DNA of 64,000 nt. It comes from Bacillus sp. FJAT-26390 (lineage in GTDB: Bacteria; Bacillota; Bacilli; Paenibacillales; Paenibacillaceae). Below, piece by piece: positions 43,109 through 52,428 of the stretch; position 1 is the stretch's first letter, and each line of letters starts with the position of its first letter. Made by a program: the position numbers and the translations under genes. The notes beneath the pieces were generated by a model. That model searched no databases and was not told where the DNA came from. It worked only from the letters and a program-made list of their open reading frames with translations. The stretch is from assembly GCF_001682865.1 (NCBI RefSeq), contig NZ_MAQX01000032.1, positions 614,888 through 678,887 on the forward strand, written 5' to 3'.

Positions 43109-44578
43109 TTATTGCTGCCCGCTACTAATAATAATAGCATTGTATTCGCTGTCCTGCGCAATCAAGAATGACGCCGCGTCTTCTAAATAGGATACTTCTA
43201 CGTACATAATGCCTTTTTCGATAACGACCGTACGCTTCGCGTTAGCTTTGAGCGAAAGCTTCCACTCCTGTTTGGCAAGGCTCAATTCCTTTGCAGCAGC
43301 ATGCCATTTCAGCTCGGCTCCCCATGCCTGAAACAAGGCTCTGACCGGCAAATACGTTTTATCTCCGCTCTTGTAGGGCTTCTGCGAGGCTGAGAACTTT
43401 ACCTGCTTGCCCTCCAGCCAGACCTGAACGTCCTTGCTTGCCGGAAGCAGCTCGGCGCCAGCAATCAGTTCCTCTTTTGTATGAACGGGCTTAAGCGCCT
43501 TTGGATCAACAGCAAGCACCTTTACGCTATTGTTCAAAGTATCGGAAACATAAAGCTTGCCAGCCGCATAGAGCAAAGAGGAGGGCTGATTAAATTGTGC
43601 CGCATCGACTGCTCCAACCTTATCGCCCGGGGCGCTCTGGCCTGCAATTGAAACCACCTTCCGATCAGCCTGCACGGCGCGAATCCGGTTATTCAGGCTG
43701 TCTGCGACAAACAAAACGCCTTCAGCATAAGCAAGTCCCCGTGGGCGGTTAAAACGCGCTTCGCTGCTTGGGCCATTTGCATAACCGCCAGTCATGTAAC
43801 CGGTAAGCGAATCGACGGCAGTCGGTTTGCCCGCCACGGTAGTCACTTTCCCCTCATGAATATAGCGAATGAGATGATTGCCGCTGTCCGCTACGTATAA
43901 GCCGCCTTTCTCGTCAAATACAAGGCCCATCGGCTCGTTAAACAGCGCTTCAGCTGCGCTTCCGTCCTTATAGCCGCCCTTTTCGTTGACATTGCCTGCA
44001 AAAGTAGCGGTCACACCCTCTGGCGAAATAATGCGAATAACGTGATTAAGCGAGTCCGCTACATACACATTGTCTTTGCTGTCTATCGCCAGACCCGTCG
44101 GAGCGTTAAACTGCGCCTCTCCGAACTTTCCGTTTTTGCTGCCCGCTTTGCCGTTACCGGCAGCCGTGTACACGCGGTCGTTTACGATTTTGCGAACAAC
44201 ATGGTTCTCTGTATCGCTCACATAGATGACATCTTTGCTGTTCACTGCCGCGTCGTTGGGCTGATTAAAGGCGGAATTCGCCGTCGTCCCGTCAAAATAT
44301 CCCGCTGCCGTCTGAGTCGTTACAGGCGACAGCTTGCCATTTTGCCACTTGCTAATTTGATTGCTGCCTGAGCCCACGACAACAAAACCGCCATCAAGCG
44401 CTGTTGCAAGCCCGGAGGGCTGATTGATCTTCTCGATCGCTTTTTCAACCTTTAAGGCGCCTGCACTCTCGGTTATGGACCCGTTCCCTTCAACTGCCGC
44501 ATATGCCGTTGCATGAACGGCAACCAATGCGGTCACAATCGCAGCTCCCGCTGCAAGTAATCGAAATGTTTTTCTCAC
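43109..44578 (-). CDS. Secreted NHL-repeat beta-propeller with stalk domain
   Basis: A 489-residue exported protein with a signal peptide of about 27 residues. Six or so NHL repeats follow (for example FNQPNDAAVNSKDVIYVSDT, FNAPTGLAIDSKDNVYVADS and FNEPMGLVFDEKGGLYVADS), forming a beta-propeller at about 40-360. The C-terminal ~115 residues are a copper-amine-oxidase-N stalk domain (KTYLPVRALFQAWGAELKWH). It may bind a ligand or partner at the cell surface. It is the last gene of the cyclase operon, 33 nt after the FecR-domain gene. Translation starts with GTG after AAGGAGC. Confidence 0.85.
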   Translation of the reverse strand: MRKTFRLLAAGAAIVTALVAVHATAYAAVEGNGSITESAGALKVEKAIEKINQPSGLATALDGGFVVVGSGSNQISKWQNGKLSPVTTQTAAGYFDGTTANSAFNQPNDAAVNSKDVIYVSDTENHVVRKIVNDRVYTAAGNGKAGSKNGKFGEAQFNAPTGLAIDSKDNVYVADSLNHVIRIISPEGVTATFAGNVNEKGGYKDGSAAEALFNEPMGLVFDEKGGLYVADSGNHLIRYIHEGKVTTVAGKPTAVDSLTGYMTGGYANGPSSEARFNRPRGLAYAEGVLFVADSLNNRIRAVQADRKVVSIAGQSAPGDKVGAVDAAQFNQPSSLLYAAGKLYVSDTLNNSVKVLAVDPKALKPVHTKEELIAGAELLPASKDVQVWLEGKQVKFSASQKPYKSGDKTYLPVRALFQAWGAELKWHAAAKELSLAKQEWKLSLKANAKRTVVIEKGIMYVEVSYLEDAASFLIAQDSEYNAIIISSGQQ

Positions 44579-44611
44579 TTTATTGCTCCTTTCTCTTTTT
44601 ACGATTTAAAG

Positions 44612-47113
44612 CTAGACAATAACCAAAATTTCTATGATGAGCTCATCTATCTGTTCTTCATTTTTTAAAATTGGAATACTAAGCTCGTACATTCCCATTG
44701 GCACGTCTTTGAAATAGTTCGCCTTAAGGACGAGAGTCCGGTTAATGCCGGTCCCCGTCAGCTCGTAAGCTTGCCCTTCCATTTTATAAGGGGCTTTGAA
44801 TCCATTACAGCCCTCATCATTCTCGCCGCAAAACTTAGAGAGGCTTAACCGCCCAACGTCAAATCCAGACGCATTCAATGTCAGCGCCACGTCAGCCATT
44901 TCTTCGTCCGTTTTTTTAAATACGACGAAATGGTCTGATATTTGAGCCAGATAGGAATAGAAAACAACTTGCGCCCTGTCCTGCACCACGTGGGTTTCTG
45001 CGTTTTCCCAGCTGTTCGGTTGAACAATGACACCTACTGTAGAGCCGTATGGAACAGCATCCAACAGCGTAACGATTAGCTCCTTCGGATGACCCTCATC
45101 AATGACCACGCTCGCTACTCTCGCGATGTTAAGCGGCGGCAAACTCGTCTCTCCGCCTTCTCCGACTATCGGATTATACGGCCCCTCAGATTCGCCGGGA
45201 TAAACGCTGACCACCATGGTGTCGACTGGATCGGTATAGTTAGAAGTCATTTGAAGACTGCTGCTAAAAGGCAAGATTAATGTATAAGCATCTGTCATAT
45301 ATGTTTGGTCGCTAAGAATTATTGGTGCCGTTGATTCCGCTACATTCACATAAATGTCAGCATGGACTTCTTCATCATCTGTAAATGTGATTCGTAATTG
45401 GTACATGCCCGGATCTACATAATCCGCGTTAAAATACGATGCTTTCAGCGTAACGGACACGATGCCATTATCGACTCTCATGTGGATGACATCATTCAAA
45501 TTATATTCAAGGAACGGGTTGCATTCAGGCCTTTCATCCAAACCAAACGGCAACCCTTCCTCATCCCCATTGCCCGGACAAACGCTTCTTAATGTAATGT
45601 CAAGGTCTTCGGCTGAATAGTAACCGAGCGCAGAAAACGTCACGATTCGGCTAGGTTCTTCCGAAGCCGCCGCGTGCCTGTAAATAATCGGCTCACTTAC
45701 ATCCTCAAGTTTGAAAACAAACCCTTGTCCAGGCTCCCTATCCGTTATTTGTTCATCCGATTGGATATCACCGGTTTCTGCGTTTTTCAGCTGGTCTTCC
45801 AGTACCGAGATTCGAATTTCAGAACCATATGGAATAGGCTCGGATAAGGCAACAATCAATCGATTGGAATGTACCGGATCGATGCGGACTGATTCAACGG
45901 CATCTATCATTTCACTTAATTCCGTTTCCGTTTCCGTTTCAAATCGTTCGATTTTCACGACGCCTGATCCTTTTGCAGGGAACTCCGAATGAGGACCGTT
46001 ATAGGCCAGTGCTGTCGTAAACGGCAAAATAAACGTTTTATTATCTATCATGTAGGAGTAAAGATCACTGTAAAAAGCATTCGTATCGAATACCGGCGGT
46101 TCTGGAACAGGCGTCGGTGACGCGGTTGGCGTCGGTGACGCGGTTGGCGCCGGTGACGCGGTTGGCGTCGGTGACGCGGTTGGCGTCGGCGACGCGGTTG
46201 GCGCCGGTGACGCGGTTGGCGTCGGTGACGCGGTCGACGTCGGTGACGCGGTCGGCGTCGGTGACGCGGTTGGCGTCGGTGACGCGGTTGGCGTCACTCC
46301 ACCCCCGCCACCACCGCTCGATTGTCCCGACTTATCCTCGTAGACAATCGTACTGTTGGATGAAGCGCCTCCAGCAGGCTTGGAGGCCTCGGCTGCTTCC
46401 TCCTGCTTCTTCACAGCCATCCATTGCTTTACTTCATTAATCAATGTTTTATCCGCTTTAGCGTCCTTCTCAAGCAGCTGAAGGTAATGCTCCAAGCCCA
46501 CTAACGGAAGATCGCGATAATCCAGCTTCTCTTTTTCTCCTGCGCCCTCTCCGTCTAGCGGCAGCTGCTCATTCGGATTAACGATTGTCTCATCCTTAAG
46601 CGCATCGCCATGCCTCGTTTTTACTGCGCCCTCGAATACGCCGACGTAGCTTGCGTCATCCTCGTATTCAACCGTAAACTGCGTGCCCATTACGCCCATA
46701 ATCGCGGTAGGCGTCTCGATCTCGAACCTGGAGTCTCCTTCAAGCTTCTTCTTAATCGAAACAAGCACCTTTCCCTTCAGCAGGCTGAGGCTTGTCTTGC
46801 CGCCCAGCGCCTTGGCGCTCTTAACCAGCTCACTGATAACCAGTGTTGTATTGGTGCCGATCGTTACCACTTTATCGCTATCCAAATCCATCGTCACTTT
46901 GCCGTCACTGCCGGTCGTAATGGTGTCGCCTTTCGTTATGGCCATCCCCTTAAAAGCATTAAACTTTTTGGAGCCGCCGCCCTTTTTCACTTCCGCTTTG
47001 CCGTCGACAAGCGTAATTTTGCCCGCCTTATCCGTATCCTTCGCAAAGACGGAAGCCGGCAAAATAAGACCCATGACGAGCAAGGTCACGACAAACAGCT
47101 TGAAAGTCTTCAT
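44612..47113 (-). CDS. Exported FecR-domain protein with TASPTP repeat linker
   Basis: An 833-residue exported protein: signal peptide (about 1-24), then a FecR domain (about 35-190; SLLKGKVLVSIKKKLEGDSRFEIETPTAIMGVMGTQF is its core), a helical segment, and a linker of ten TASPTP-type hexapeptides. Two long beta-rich C-terminal segments follow (about 340-600 and 605-833), each with PYGS and 'V(I)V(A)L' strand patterns that look like a duplicated domain. FecR domains outside iron regulation often sit in surface or periplasmic proteins beside CHASE2 cyclases. The ATG overlaps the stop of the cyclase gene (ATGA), which indicates translational coupling. Confidence 0.85.
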   Translation of the reverse strand: MKTFKLFVVTLLVMGLILPASVFAKDTDKAGKITLVDGKAEVKKGGGSKKFNAFKGMAITKGDTITTGSDGKVTMDLDSDKVVTIGTNTTLVISELVKSAKALGGKTSLSLLKGKVLVSIKKKLEGDSRFEIETPTAIMGVMGTQFTVEYEDDASYVGVFEGAVKTRHGDALKDETIVNPNEQLPLDGEGAGEKEKLDYRDLPLVGLEHYLQLLEKDAKADKTLINEVKQWMAVKKQEEAAEASKPAGGASSNSTIVYEDKSGQSSGGGGGGVTPTASPTPTASPTPTASPTSTASPTPTASPAPTASPTPTASPTPTASPAPTASPTPTASPTPVPEPPVFDTNAFYSDLYSYMIDNKTFILPFTTALAYNGPHSEFPAKGSGVVKIERFETETETELSEMIDAVESVRIDPVHSNRLIVALSEPIPYGSEIRISVLEDQLKNAETGDIQSDEQITDREPGQGFVFKLEDVSEPIIYRHAAASEEPSRIVTFSALGYYSAEDLDITLRSVCPGNGDEEGLPFGLDERPECNPFLEYNLNDVIHMRVDNGIVSVTLKASYFNADYVDPGMYQLRITFTDDEEVHADIYVNVAESTAPIILSDQTYMTDAYTLILPFSSSLQMTSNYTDPVDTMVVSVYPGESEGPYNPIVGEGGETSLPPLNIARVASVVIDEGHPKELIVTLLDAVPYGSTVGVIVQPNSWENAETHVVQDRAQVVFYSYLAQISDHFVVFKKTDEEMADVALTLNASGFDVGRLSLSKFCGENDEGCNGFKAPYKMEGQAYELTGTGINRTLVLKANYFKDVPMGMYELSIPILKNEEQIDELIIEILVIV
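46110..46294 (-). repeat. 18-bp minisatellite coding for TASPTP hexapeptides
   Basis: About ten tandem units of 18 bp (plus-strand unit GGCGTCGGTGACGCGGTT) with a few substitutions that change TP to AP or TS. It lies inside the FecR-domain gene, and its copy number may vary without a frameshift. Confidence 0.9.
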
Positions 47114-48873
47114 TTTAACCCCTCCAATTCATAGATTAATATACCTTGCTCTTTCCCTTTGACCTTGATTTCGCCAAGCGACCGAGCCTCCGCCCGATCC
47201 TTAACGGCCTGATATACCGCATCGCTCAAAATAATCTGCCCAGGCTTTGCGTTGCTCTCCAGCCTTGCCGCCGTATTGACGGTGTCGCCTATTGCGGTAT
47301 AGTCCATCCGGCTCCTCGAGCCAATGTTGCCAAAGACGGCTGGGCCCGTATGAATGCCAAGGCCAAACTTAACGCCAAACCCAAACCGTTCGACCAGCTT
47401 GCGCTCTAGCTCAGCCGAGCCTTCCTTCATCGCCCAGGCCGCTTCCACAGCCCGCATCGGATGATCCTCCAGGAGCAGCGGCGCGTTAAAAATAGCCATC
47501 GCCGCGTCCCCAATAAATTTGTCCAGCGTACCGTCAAACTTAAAGATGCAGTTAGCCGCAAGATCGAGATACTCATTTAAAATTTCAACGATTTCCTCCG
47601 GCTCCGCCTTCTCCGAGAGAGGCGTAAAGCCGCGGATATCAACGAATAGCACGGTCAGCTCACGGCGCGTCCCGCCCAGCTTCAAGCCTTCCTCGCCGTT
47701 TTTCAAAATCTGGTTCACAACCTCCGGCGCAACATATCTGCCAAATATATCAGTCACTCTGCGCCGCTCCAGCAGCTCCTCCACATAGTGGAAGCCTACG
47801 ACGACAATGCAGCTTATAATGAGCAGCGGCACGACGTAACCAATCGAAACGATATAACCTTGGGCGTATAAATAGCTGCTCCCGATAACGAACAACGCAA
47901 TAATAGCTGTAACGGACAAAAAGGAAATCGCCATATTCCATTTTCGAAACAGGAAGTAAGCGAGCGCGGCGGCAATCAGCAGGATAAGCGCATTCCATTT
48001 CCAATCCAGCTCCTGCTTGAGATCACCCTCGAGCAGCGCCTGAATAATATTCGCGTGTATCTCCACCCCATACATAAGACTCTTTACCTGCAGCGGAGTA
48101 GGGTAATCATCCTTAAACCCCGTCGCGTAGGGACCAATCAACACGATGCGGTCCTTAAAATAATCCGCAGGCACCTCGCCGCCAAGAACGGCTGAATAAG
48201 GAATCGCTTCATACTGCCCCGGCCGTCCCGTATACGGAATATGGAACTGTCCGAACGCATCGAGCGGGAGCATATCCGCATTCACTCGCTTGCCTGAGCG
48301 CTCCATAAACATTTTGTAAATCGTCCAGGAAAAGCTTTCGACATCCTCTCCGTTGTTCGCAAAGCTATATAACGATTTGCGCACGACTCGGTCGCGATCC
48401 GGAATCGTATTGATATGTCCAACCGCTGCGGCCGCCTCCTTAAGCGCCGGAAACGGCTCCGATATGCTCAGCGCCGCAATAGTCCCCTGCTTAGCGGATG
48501 AAGCAAAGGTGCCGATGACAGGCATGACCACGTTGCCCGCATTCGACACTGCTGCTATGAGCGCCTCATCAGAGGAAGGATCGTCAGCTGACGACGCCGG
48601 AAAAGTGACGTCAAAAGCAATGACCGCAGGCTCTCCTTCCTCGAGCGTATCAACCAGCTGTGCGTGCACGCTGCGATTCCACGGCCAGCTTCCAAAATCG
48701 TTAACGCTCTCGTCGTCAATGGCGATAATCGCAATCCGGGTATCGGCTGCGCTCTCCTTCTGCATAAATCGATCCTGGAAAAAATAATCCATCGTATCGA
48801 GCGTTCCCCTATACATGAGGAATACCGCCAGCGCTGTCAGCAGCGCTATCATATGTACGAGCTTTATTTTCAC
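47110..48873 (-). CDS. CHASE2-domain class III adenylate cyclase
   Basis: A 587-residue membrane enzyme. TM1 is at about 5-22. A CHASE2 sensor domain outside the membrane (about 28-285) contains ARIAIIAIDD-like strands and FGSWPWNRS. Three further helices (about 293-365) lead to a class III cyclase domain (about 400-587). The metal-binding Asp412 (FVDIRGF) and Asp456 (FIGDA), adenine-specifying Lys452 (LDKFIGD) and Asp524 (MDYTAIGD), and transition-state Asn533 and Arg537 (VNTAARLE) are all present. An active adenylate cyclase is therefore expected. Translation starts with GTG after GGGGGG, 24 nt after the upstream transporter gene. Confidence 0.93.
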   Translation of the reverse strand: MKIKLVHMIALLTALAVFLMYRGTLDTMDYFFQDRFMQKESAADTRIAIIAIDDESVNDFGSWPWNRSVHAQLVDTLEEGEPAVIAFDVTFPASSADDPSSDEALIAAVSNAGNVVMPVIGTFASSAKQGTIAALSISEPFPALKEAAAAVGHINTIPDRDRVVRKSLYSFANNGEDVESFSWTIYKMFMERSGKRVNADMLPLDAFGQFHIPYTGRPGQYEAIPYSAVLGGEVPADYFKDRIVLIGPYATGFKDDYPTPLQVKSLMYGVEIHANIIQALLEGDLKQELDWKWNALILLIAAALAYFLFRKWNMAISFLSVTAIIALFVIGSSYLYAQGYIVSIGYVVPLLIISCIVVVGFHYVEELLERRRVTDIFGRYVAPEVVNQILKNGEEGLKLGGTRRELTVLFVDIRGFTPLSEKAEPEEIVEILNEYLDLAANCIFKFDGTLDKFIGDAAMAIFNAPLLLEDHPMRAVEAAWAMKEGSAELERKLVERFGFGVKFGLGIHTGPAVFGNIGSRSRMDYTAIGDTVNTAARLESNAKPGQIILSDAVYQAVKDRAEARSLGEIKVKGKEQGILIYELEGLK

Positions 48874-48897
48874 AATATCCCCCCTTCACGTATGTCC

Positions 48898-51516
48898 TTA
48901 AGAAATGAGATGAAGCCACTTCCAATACGGTACGCAGAGAATGGCTACGAGCAAAACGGCGAGACCGTAGCCCAAAGCAACCTTTTGCGCTTGCCGATGG
49001 GTGAATGCTTTGCCTTCTGTGCTGTAATAGGCAGTTAAATAGGTAGGCGATTGATAAGCAAAGAAGAATGGGTCGGTGGCTAGCAATATAATAAAGACAA
49101 GCACCCACGGATGAATGCCTATCGCTTCTCCTAGAGGAACAATGGCGGTTACTAGCAAAATAACAGCCGGGTCATCGCGAATGACGAGCGTCACCACGAA
49201 CGAAACCACGATTACTGCGGCAAGAAACAAGGATGGCGAGGCAATGAAGAACGACATATGCTCTCCGAGCAAAGAGGATAGCAGCTCCGCTATGCCGAGT
49301 TGTTCGGCAACACCCGCAAAGCTGAATGCCGCTCCAAGAAACAGCAGGAAGGTCCAGTCGATTCCAGTCGAAACCGTCTGCTTATCGAGCACCCCGCTAA
49401 CGACTAATGCGGCAAAGCCGAGAAGCATAATCCAAGTGCTTTCGATGCCGTGCAGCGGCTGGAGTATCATGAGCCCTATGCAGCAAATGATCGTCCATAG
49501 CGATACCCGCTCATCCTTCGTAAACGGTCCAAGCAGCCGGAGCTGCTCATCCAGCACTTCTCCCGTTACGATTTTGGCAGGCTCAACTCTACGGAACATA
49601 AAGAAAAGAATGGCAAGCAGCGCGCCGCCAAAAATAACGAACGCCGGCAGCGCGTACAAAAACCATTGCAGCCATGACACCGATCGCTGCGCCGAGGCAA
49701 GCCCATAAGCCATCACGTTGGTATAGGAGCCGGTCATGACAAACGGAGCGGTAAATCCGAAGAAAATCATGGCGACTAGTCCAAGTCCGGCAGAGCCTTT
49801 GCTTTTCTCCCCGAAGCCAAGCGACTCAGCCAGCGTTTGCGCCATTGGAACGCCCAGCGAAACCTTTGCCGAGGAGGAGGGGAGCAGCGGATTAAGCAGC
49901 GCCCCTCCCGCCACAATACCCCAAAGCTGGCCGCGGTAATGGGCGGGGAAACGCCTCAGCGCATGAAGGGCAAAGCGGTACGAAATCCCGGATTTCGTAA
50001 TGACCGCGCTTATGGCCATAATGCAAATCATAAATAACCAAGAAGAGGAAGCAAAGCCCGACAATGCCGTCTCCGGCGATGCAACGCCGCCAAGCACCCA
50101 AAGCATAATCATGCCAAGCGCAACGACATAGTCCGGCAAAATCGGCACGATCCACATCATAACGGCAGCAACAGCAATGCCGATAAAGCGCATGCCTGCC
50201 TCCGACAGCCCCCCAATCGGGTCCATTACGAATGACAGCAAGATGCAAAGCAAGGCAGCAATGACCGCCGTCACTTCGGCAGCTCGATTTCCCTTCAACA
50301 ATCTTCCCGCACCCTGAACGAGCAGCTCGCTTCGTTTTCTGGCAAGCTTTTGCTTGGCTAAATCATAAGCGCGGTCGTCGCTCATTGCGTCGCCAATCCG
50401 ATTGGACAGCGTGCTTGCCAAAGCATCCGCTTGCTTCAAATATTCAAGCGCCTGGCTCTTCTTGCCGGCGAGCCGGCAAAGCTCCGTCGCACGCTCATAC
50501 AAAAACAATAGCTCGCTCGGCCGGAAAGCCTTCGTATGGTTTAAGGCTGCTTCCACGACAGCAAGCCCGATCTCAGGCGCATTTTTCTCGCAATAAGGCA
50601 AATAAGTTTTCAAAGCAGGGTAGTTGTAAGCAAGCTGCTCTATGGGACAGCGGTTAATCGTTCGAAAAAGCTCCGCACGCAGCCGGTCTGACACCGTTCC
50701 CTCTACGCGGGCGTAAGTATCGAGCGCTATTGGCCAGTTCCCTTTTTCCCCTTGGATAATAATAAAAGCGACCCATTTGCCCCGTGACGCATACCAAGCT
50801 ATCGCCTTCTCGATCCAAAGTCCCATTTCCTCATAGCCGTGTCGTTCCTTGCTTATGTCATTTAGTACTGGTTTCAGTCCGTTTACTAGGGTCAGCCATT
50901 CGGAAGCAAGAGGGTTTTCTTGAAAGCATGAAGCGAGGAAAGGGGAAGCAGCCAGCTCTTTGTCCAGCGAAAATTGAAAAGCGTGCTCCGCCAGCTCCTT
51001 GCTAACTAAAGGAACATGCGCGCACCACAACAAAAATCGGGCCGCCGTCTCGCCCAGCTGCGCCAGCTCGTCAGCGATACGCTCCGACTCTGTTTTTTTG
51101 GCAGCCTGAAGCCGGCCGTTCGTCGCAATTAACCGTTGCGATAACAGCTTGATGAAATAAGCCGAGAATATAGCATTTTCCGCAACAAGGCGGTCGAAGG
51201 TCTTGCCGTCGATGACATATAACACCGCGTCCTCCGCAGCAACCGCTTCCGCAGACCTTGTCTCGCCAGTAAGCAGCGCCATTTCTCCAAAGACCTCGCC
51301 TGCTCCAAGCTCGGCAAGCGACCGTCTGGCGCTATTATCCGCACTAGAAAAAAGCTCAATCGAGCCGCGTTCAATAATATACATTTGATCGCCGAGATCA
51401 CCCTGCCGGAACAACCTCGTTCCGGCAGCTATTTCCCGCTTCTCCAGCATGCCAAGCAGCTTTGCGAGCTCTATATTGGAGAGCCCCTTAAACATCTCTA
51501 TGCCCGTCAGGTTCAC
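48898..51516 (-). CDS. Cyclic-nucleotide-binding domain fused to DASS/SLC13-type anion transporter
   Basis: An 872-residue protein with an N-terminal cyclic-nucleotide-binding domain (about 8-125) and an intact phosphate-binding cassette, FGEMALLTGETRSA (Glu78, Arg87). A soluble all-helical region of about 280 residues follows, with TPR-like helices (ALEYLKQADALAS). The C-terminal membrane domain (about 412-872) has about eleven helices and the DASS/SLC13 features PSSSAKVSLG and TGSYTNVMAYG (SNT-like motif). Such transporters move sulfate or dicarboxylates. The fusion implies gating by cyclic nucleotide made by the cyclase encoded next. The start is GTG 51516, with AAGAGGT about 11 nt upstream; Met8 is an alternative. 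Confidence 0.88.
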   Translation of the reverse strand: MNLTGIEMFKGLSNIELAKLLGMLEKREIAAGTRLFRQGDLGDQMYIIERGSIELFSSADNSARRSLAELGAGEVFGEMALLTGETRSAEAVAAEDAVLYVIDGKTFDRLVAENAIFSAYFIKLLSQRLIATNGRLQAAKKTESERIADELAQLGETAARFLLWCAHVPLVSKELAEHAFQFSLDKELAASPFLASCFQENPLASEWLTLVNGLKPVLNDISKERHGYEEMGLWIEKAIAWYASRGKWVAFIIIQGEKGNWPIALDTYARVEGTVSDRLRAELFRTINRCPIEQLAYNYPALKTYLPYCEKNAPEIGLAVVEAALNHTKAFRPSELLFLYERATELCRLAGKKSQALEYLKQADALASTLSNRIGDAMSDDRAYDLAKQKLARKRSELLVQGAGRLLKGNRAAEVTAVIAALLCILLSFVMDPIGGLSEAGMRFIGIAVAAVMMWIVPILPDYVVALGMIMLWVLGGVASPETALSGFASSSWLFMICIMAISAVITKSGISYRFALHALRRFPAHYRGQLWGIVAGGALLNPLLPSSSAKVSLGVPMAQTLAESLGFGEKSKGSAGLGLVAMIFFGFTAPFVMTGSYTNVMAYGLASAQRSVSWLQWFLYALPAFVIFGGALLAILFFMFRRVEPAKIVTGEVLDEQLRLLGPFTKDERVSLWTIICCIGLMILQPLHGIESTWIMLLGFAALVVSGVLDKQTVSTGIDWTFLLFLGAAFSFAGVAEQLGIAELLSSLLGEHMSFFIASPSLFLAAVIVVSFVVTLVIRDDPAVILLVTAIVPLGEAIGIHPWVLVFIILLATDPFFFAYQSPTYLTAYYSTEGKAFTHRQAQKVALGYGLAVLLVAILCVPYWKWLHLIS

Positions 51517-51697
51517 TGATTAATCTACCTCTTACTTAAGGAAAATTAGTTCTAAAGTTATATGAATCTATTATATATGAAGATTGAAAATAATAGATAG
51601 TTGTCGAAAGTTATCTAATTATATTTTTTTGCTTATCTGGCAGAAAGATAGACAACAAAAAAAGACGCCTCACAAAGAGACGCCTCTGATTCCAAGA

Positions 51698-51818
51698 TTA
51701 CAAATATACTTCTTCCCCTGTCTCCGCCGACTGATAGATAGGCTCTAAAATTTGCGCAACAACAATTGCCTGCTCGGGCAGAACAAGCGGCCTGCTGGAT
51801 ACGTCATTAGTATTTAAT
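51698..51818 (-). pseudogene. C-terminal remnant of a Gfo/Idh/MocA-family dehydrogenase
   Basis: On the minus strand the codons read DVSSRPLVLPEQ, then AIVVAQILEPIYQSAETGEEVYL and a stop at 51698-51700. This is the typical C-terminal tail of sugar dehydrogenases of the Gfo/Idh/MocA family (ending in TGxxVxL). A TGA stop lies just upstream in frame, and no N-terminal or NAD-binding part is present, so only about 40 codons remain. A gene has been lost here by deletion. Confidence 0.7.
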
Positions 51819-51850
51819 CAAATAAAAGCTTAACGTCATTACAGTCACTT

Positions 51851-51865
51851 ATGTAAGCGCTAACG
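51851..51865 (+). promoter_or_regulatory. Orphan cre-like CcpA site
   Basis: ATGTAAGCGCTAACG matches the cre consensus at all fixed positions but the last. It lies 33 nt beyond the dehydrogenase remnant, on the side where that gene's promoter might have been. It may be a relic of the lost gene's control region, or may act on the DUF4395 gene about 140 nt downstream. Confidence 0.55.
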
Positions 51866-52005
51866 AAATATTTGTTGATGAGCCAGGTTATCCTATAATC
51901 GCAAGGAGACAACCTCAGCTCTTCGCATATTGTCTATTGCCAAACAGCCTTAGATTCACTACTATTAAATTAAATAAATCCAATAAGGAAAGTTGGTTTT
52001 GATAA

Positions 52006-52428
52006 ATGAAGGAGATTCCGATTCCGTACGTTCGCAGCAATCAAGCCGGTATCGTCGCCGTACTCCTGATCGCGATTGCCCTGCAATTGCCTTGGCTCAT
52101 CGCCGCGCTTTGGGTTGTTCAGGTCGCTGGTTTGATTTATGGGCCAAAAGCAAACTTGTTTATTATTGTCGCCCGTCCTTTTCTTGGCGGACGAATGGCA
52201 AACGCACAAACAGAAGCAGCCGAGCTGCAGCGCTTTAACAACTCACTCGGCGTAGGGTTTCTCACCTTGTCGCTGCTTAGCTTTGCGCTCGGCTGGTCCG
52301 TAGCCGGTTATATCTTTGCTGGCATGATGGGAGCCGCCGCGCTTGCCGCTATCCTCGGTTTTTGCATCGGCTGCACCATCTATTTTCAGTTCAAGCAATT
52401 CCGCGCACGCCGATTAAGAAGAAGCTAG
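52006..52428 (+). CDS. DUF4395 membrane protein
   Basis: A 140-residue integral membrane protein with four predicted helices (VAVLLIAIALQLPWLIAALW; FLTLSLLSFALGWSVAGYIF; AALAAILGFCIGCTIYF). The CxxC pair in GFCIGC is the hallmark of the DUF4395 family, often found near thioredoxin-like or sulfur-handling proteins. Its role is unknown. The start ATG has only a weak AAGGAAAG about 15 nt upstream. Confidence 0.8.
   Translation: MKEIPIPYVRSNQAGIVAVLLIAIALQLPWLIAALWVVQVAGLIYGPKANLFIIVARPFLGGRMANAQTEAAELQRFNNSLGVGFLTLSLLSFALGWSVAGYIFAGMMGAAALAAILGFCIGCTIYFQFKQFRARRLRRS

Larger units (their letters stand above)
51517..52005. other. Intergenic region upstream of the cyclase operon
   Basis: About 489 nt. 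The part next to 51516 is A/T-rich with a TATAAT-like element (51572-51577, minus strand) and paired TATCT repeats, and is the likely operon promoter region. Near 51661-51690 GACGCCTC occurs twice as a direct repeat. The remnant of a dehydrogenase gene and a cre-like site fill the middle. Confidence 0.5.

Noticed and set aside
46117..46440. Plus-strand frame with repeated TRLAS residues
   Set aside because: It is the antisense reading of the TASPTP minisatellite in the FecR gene and has no independent support.
51661..51690. Terminator hairpin near the dehydrogenase remnant
   Set aside because: The two GACGCCTC copies are in direct, not inverted, orientation, so they cannot form a stem.
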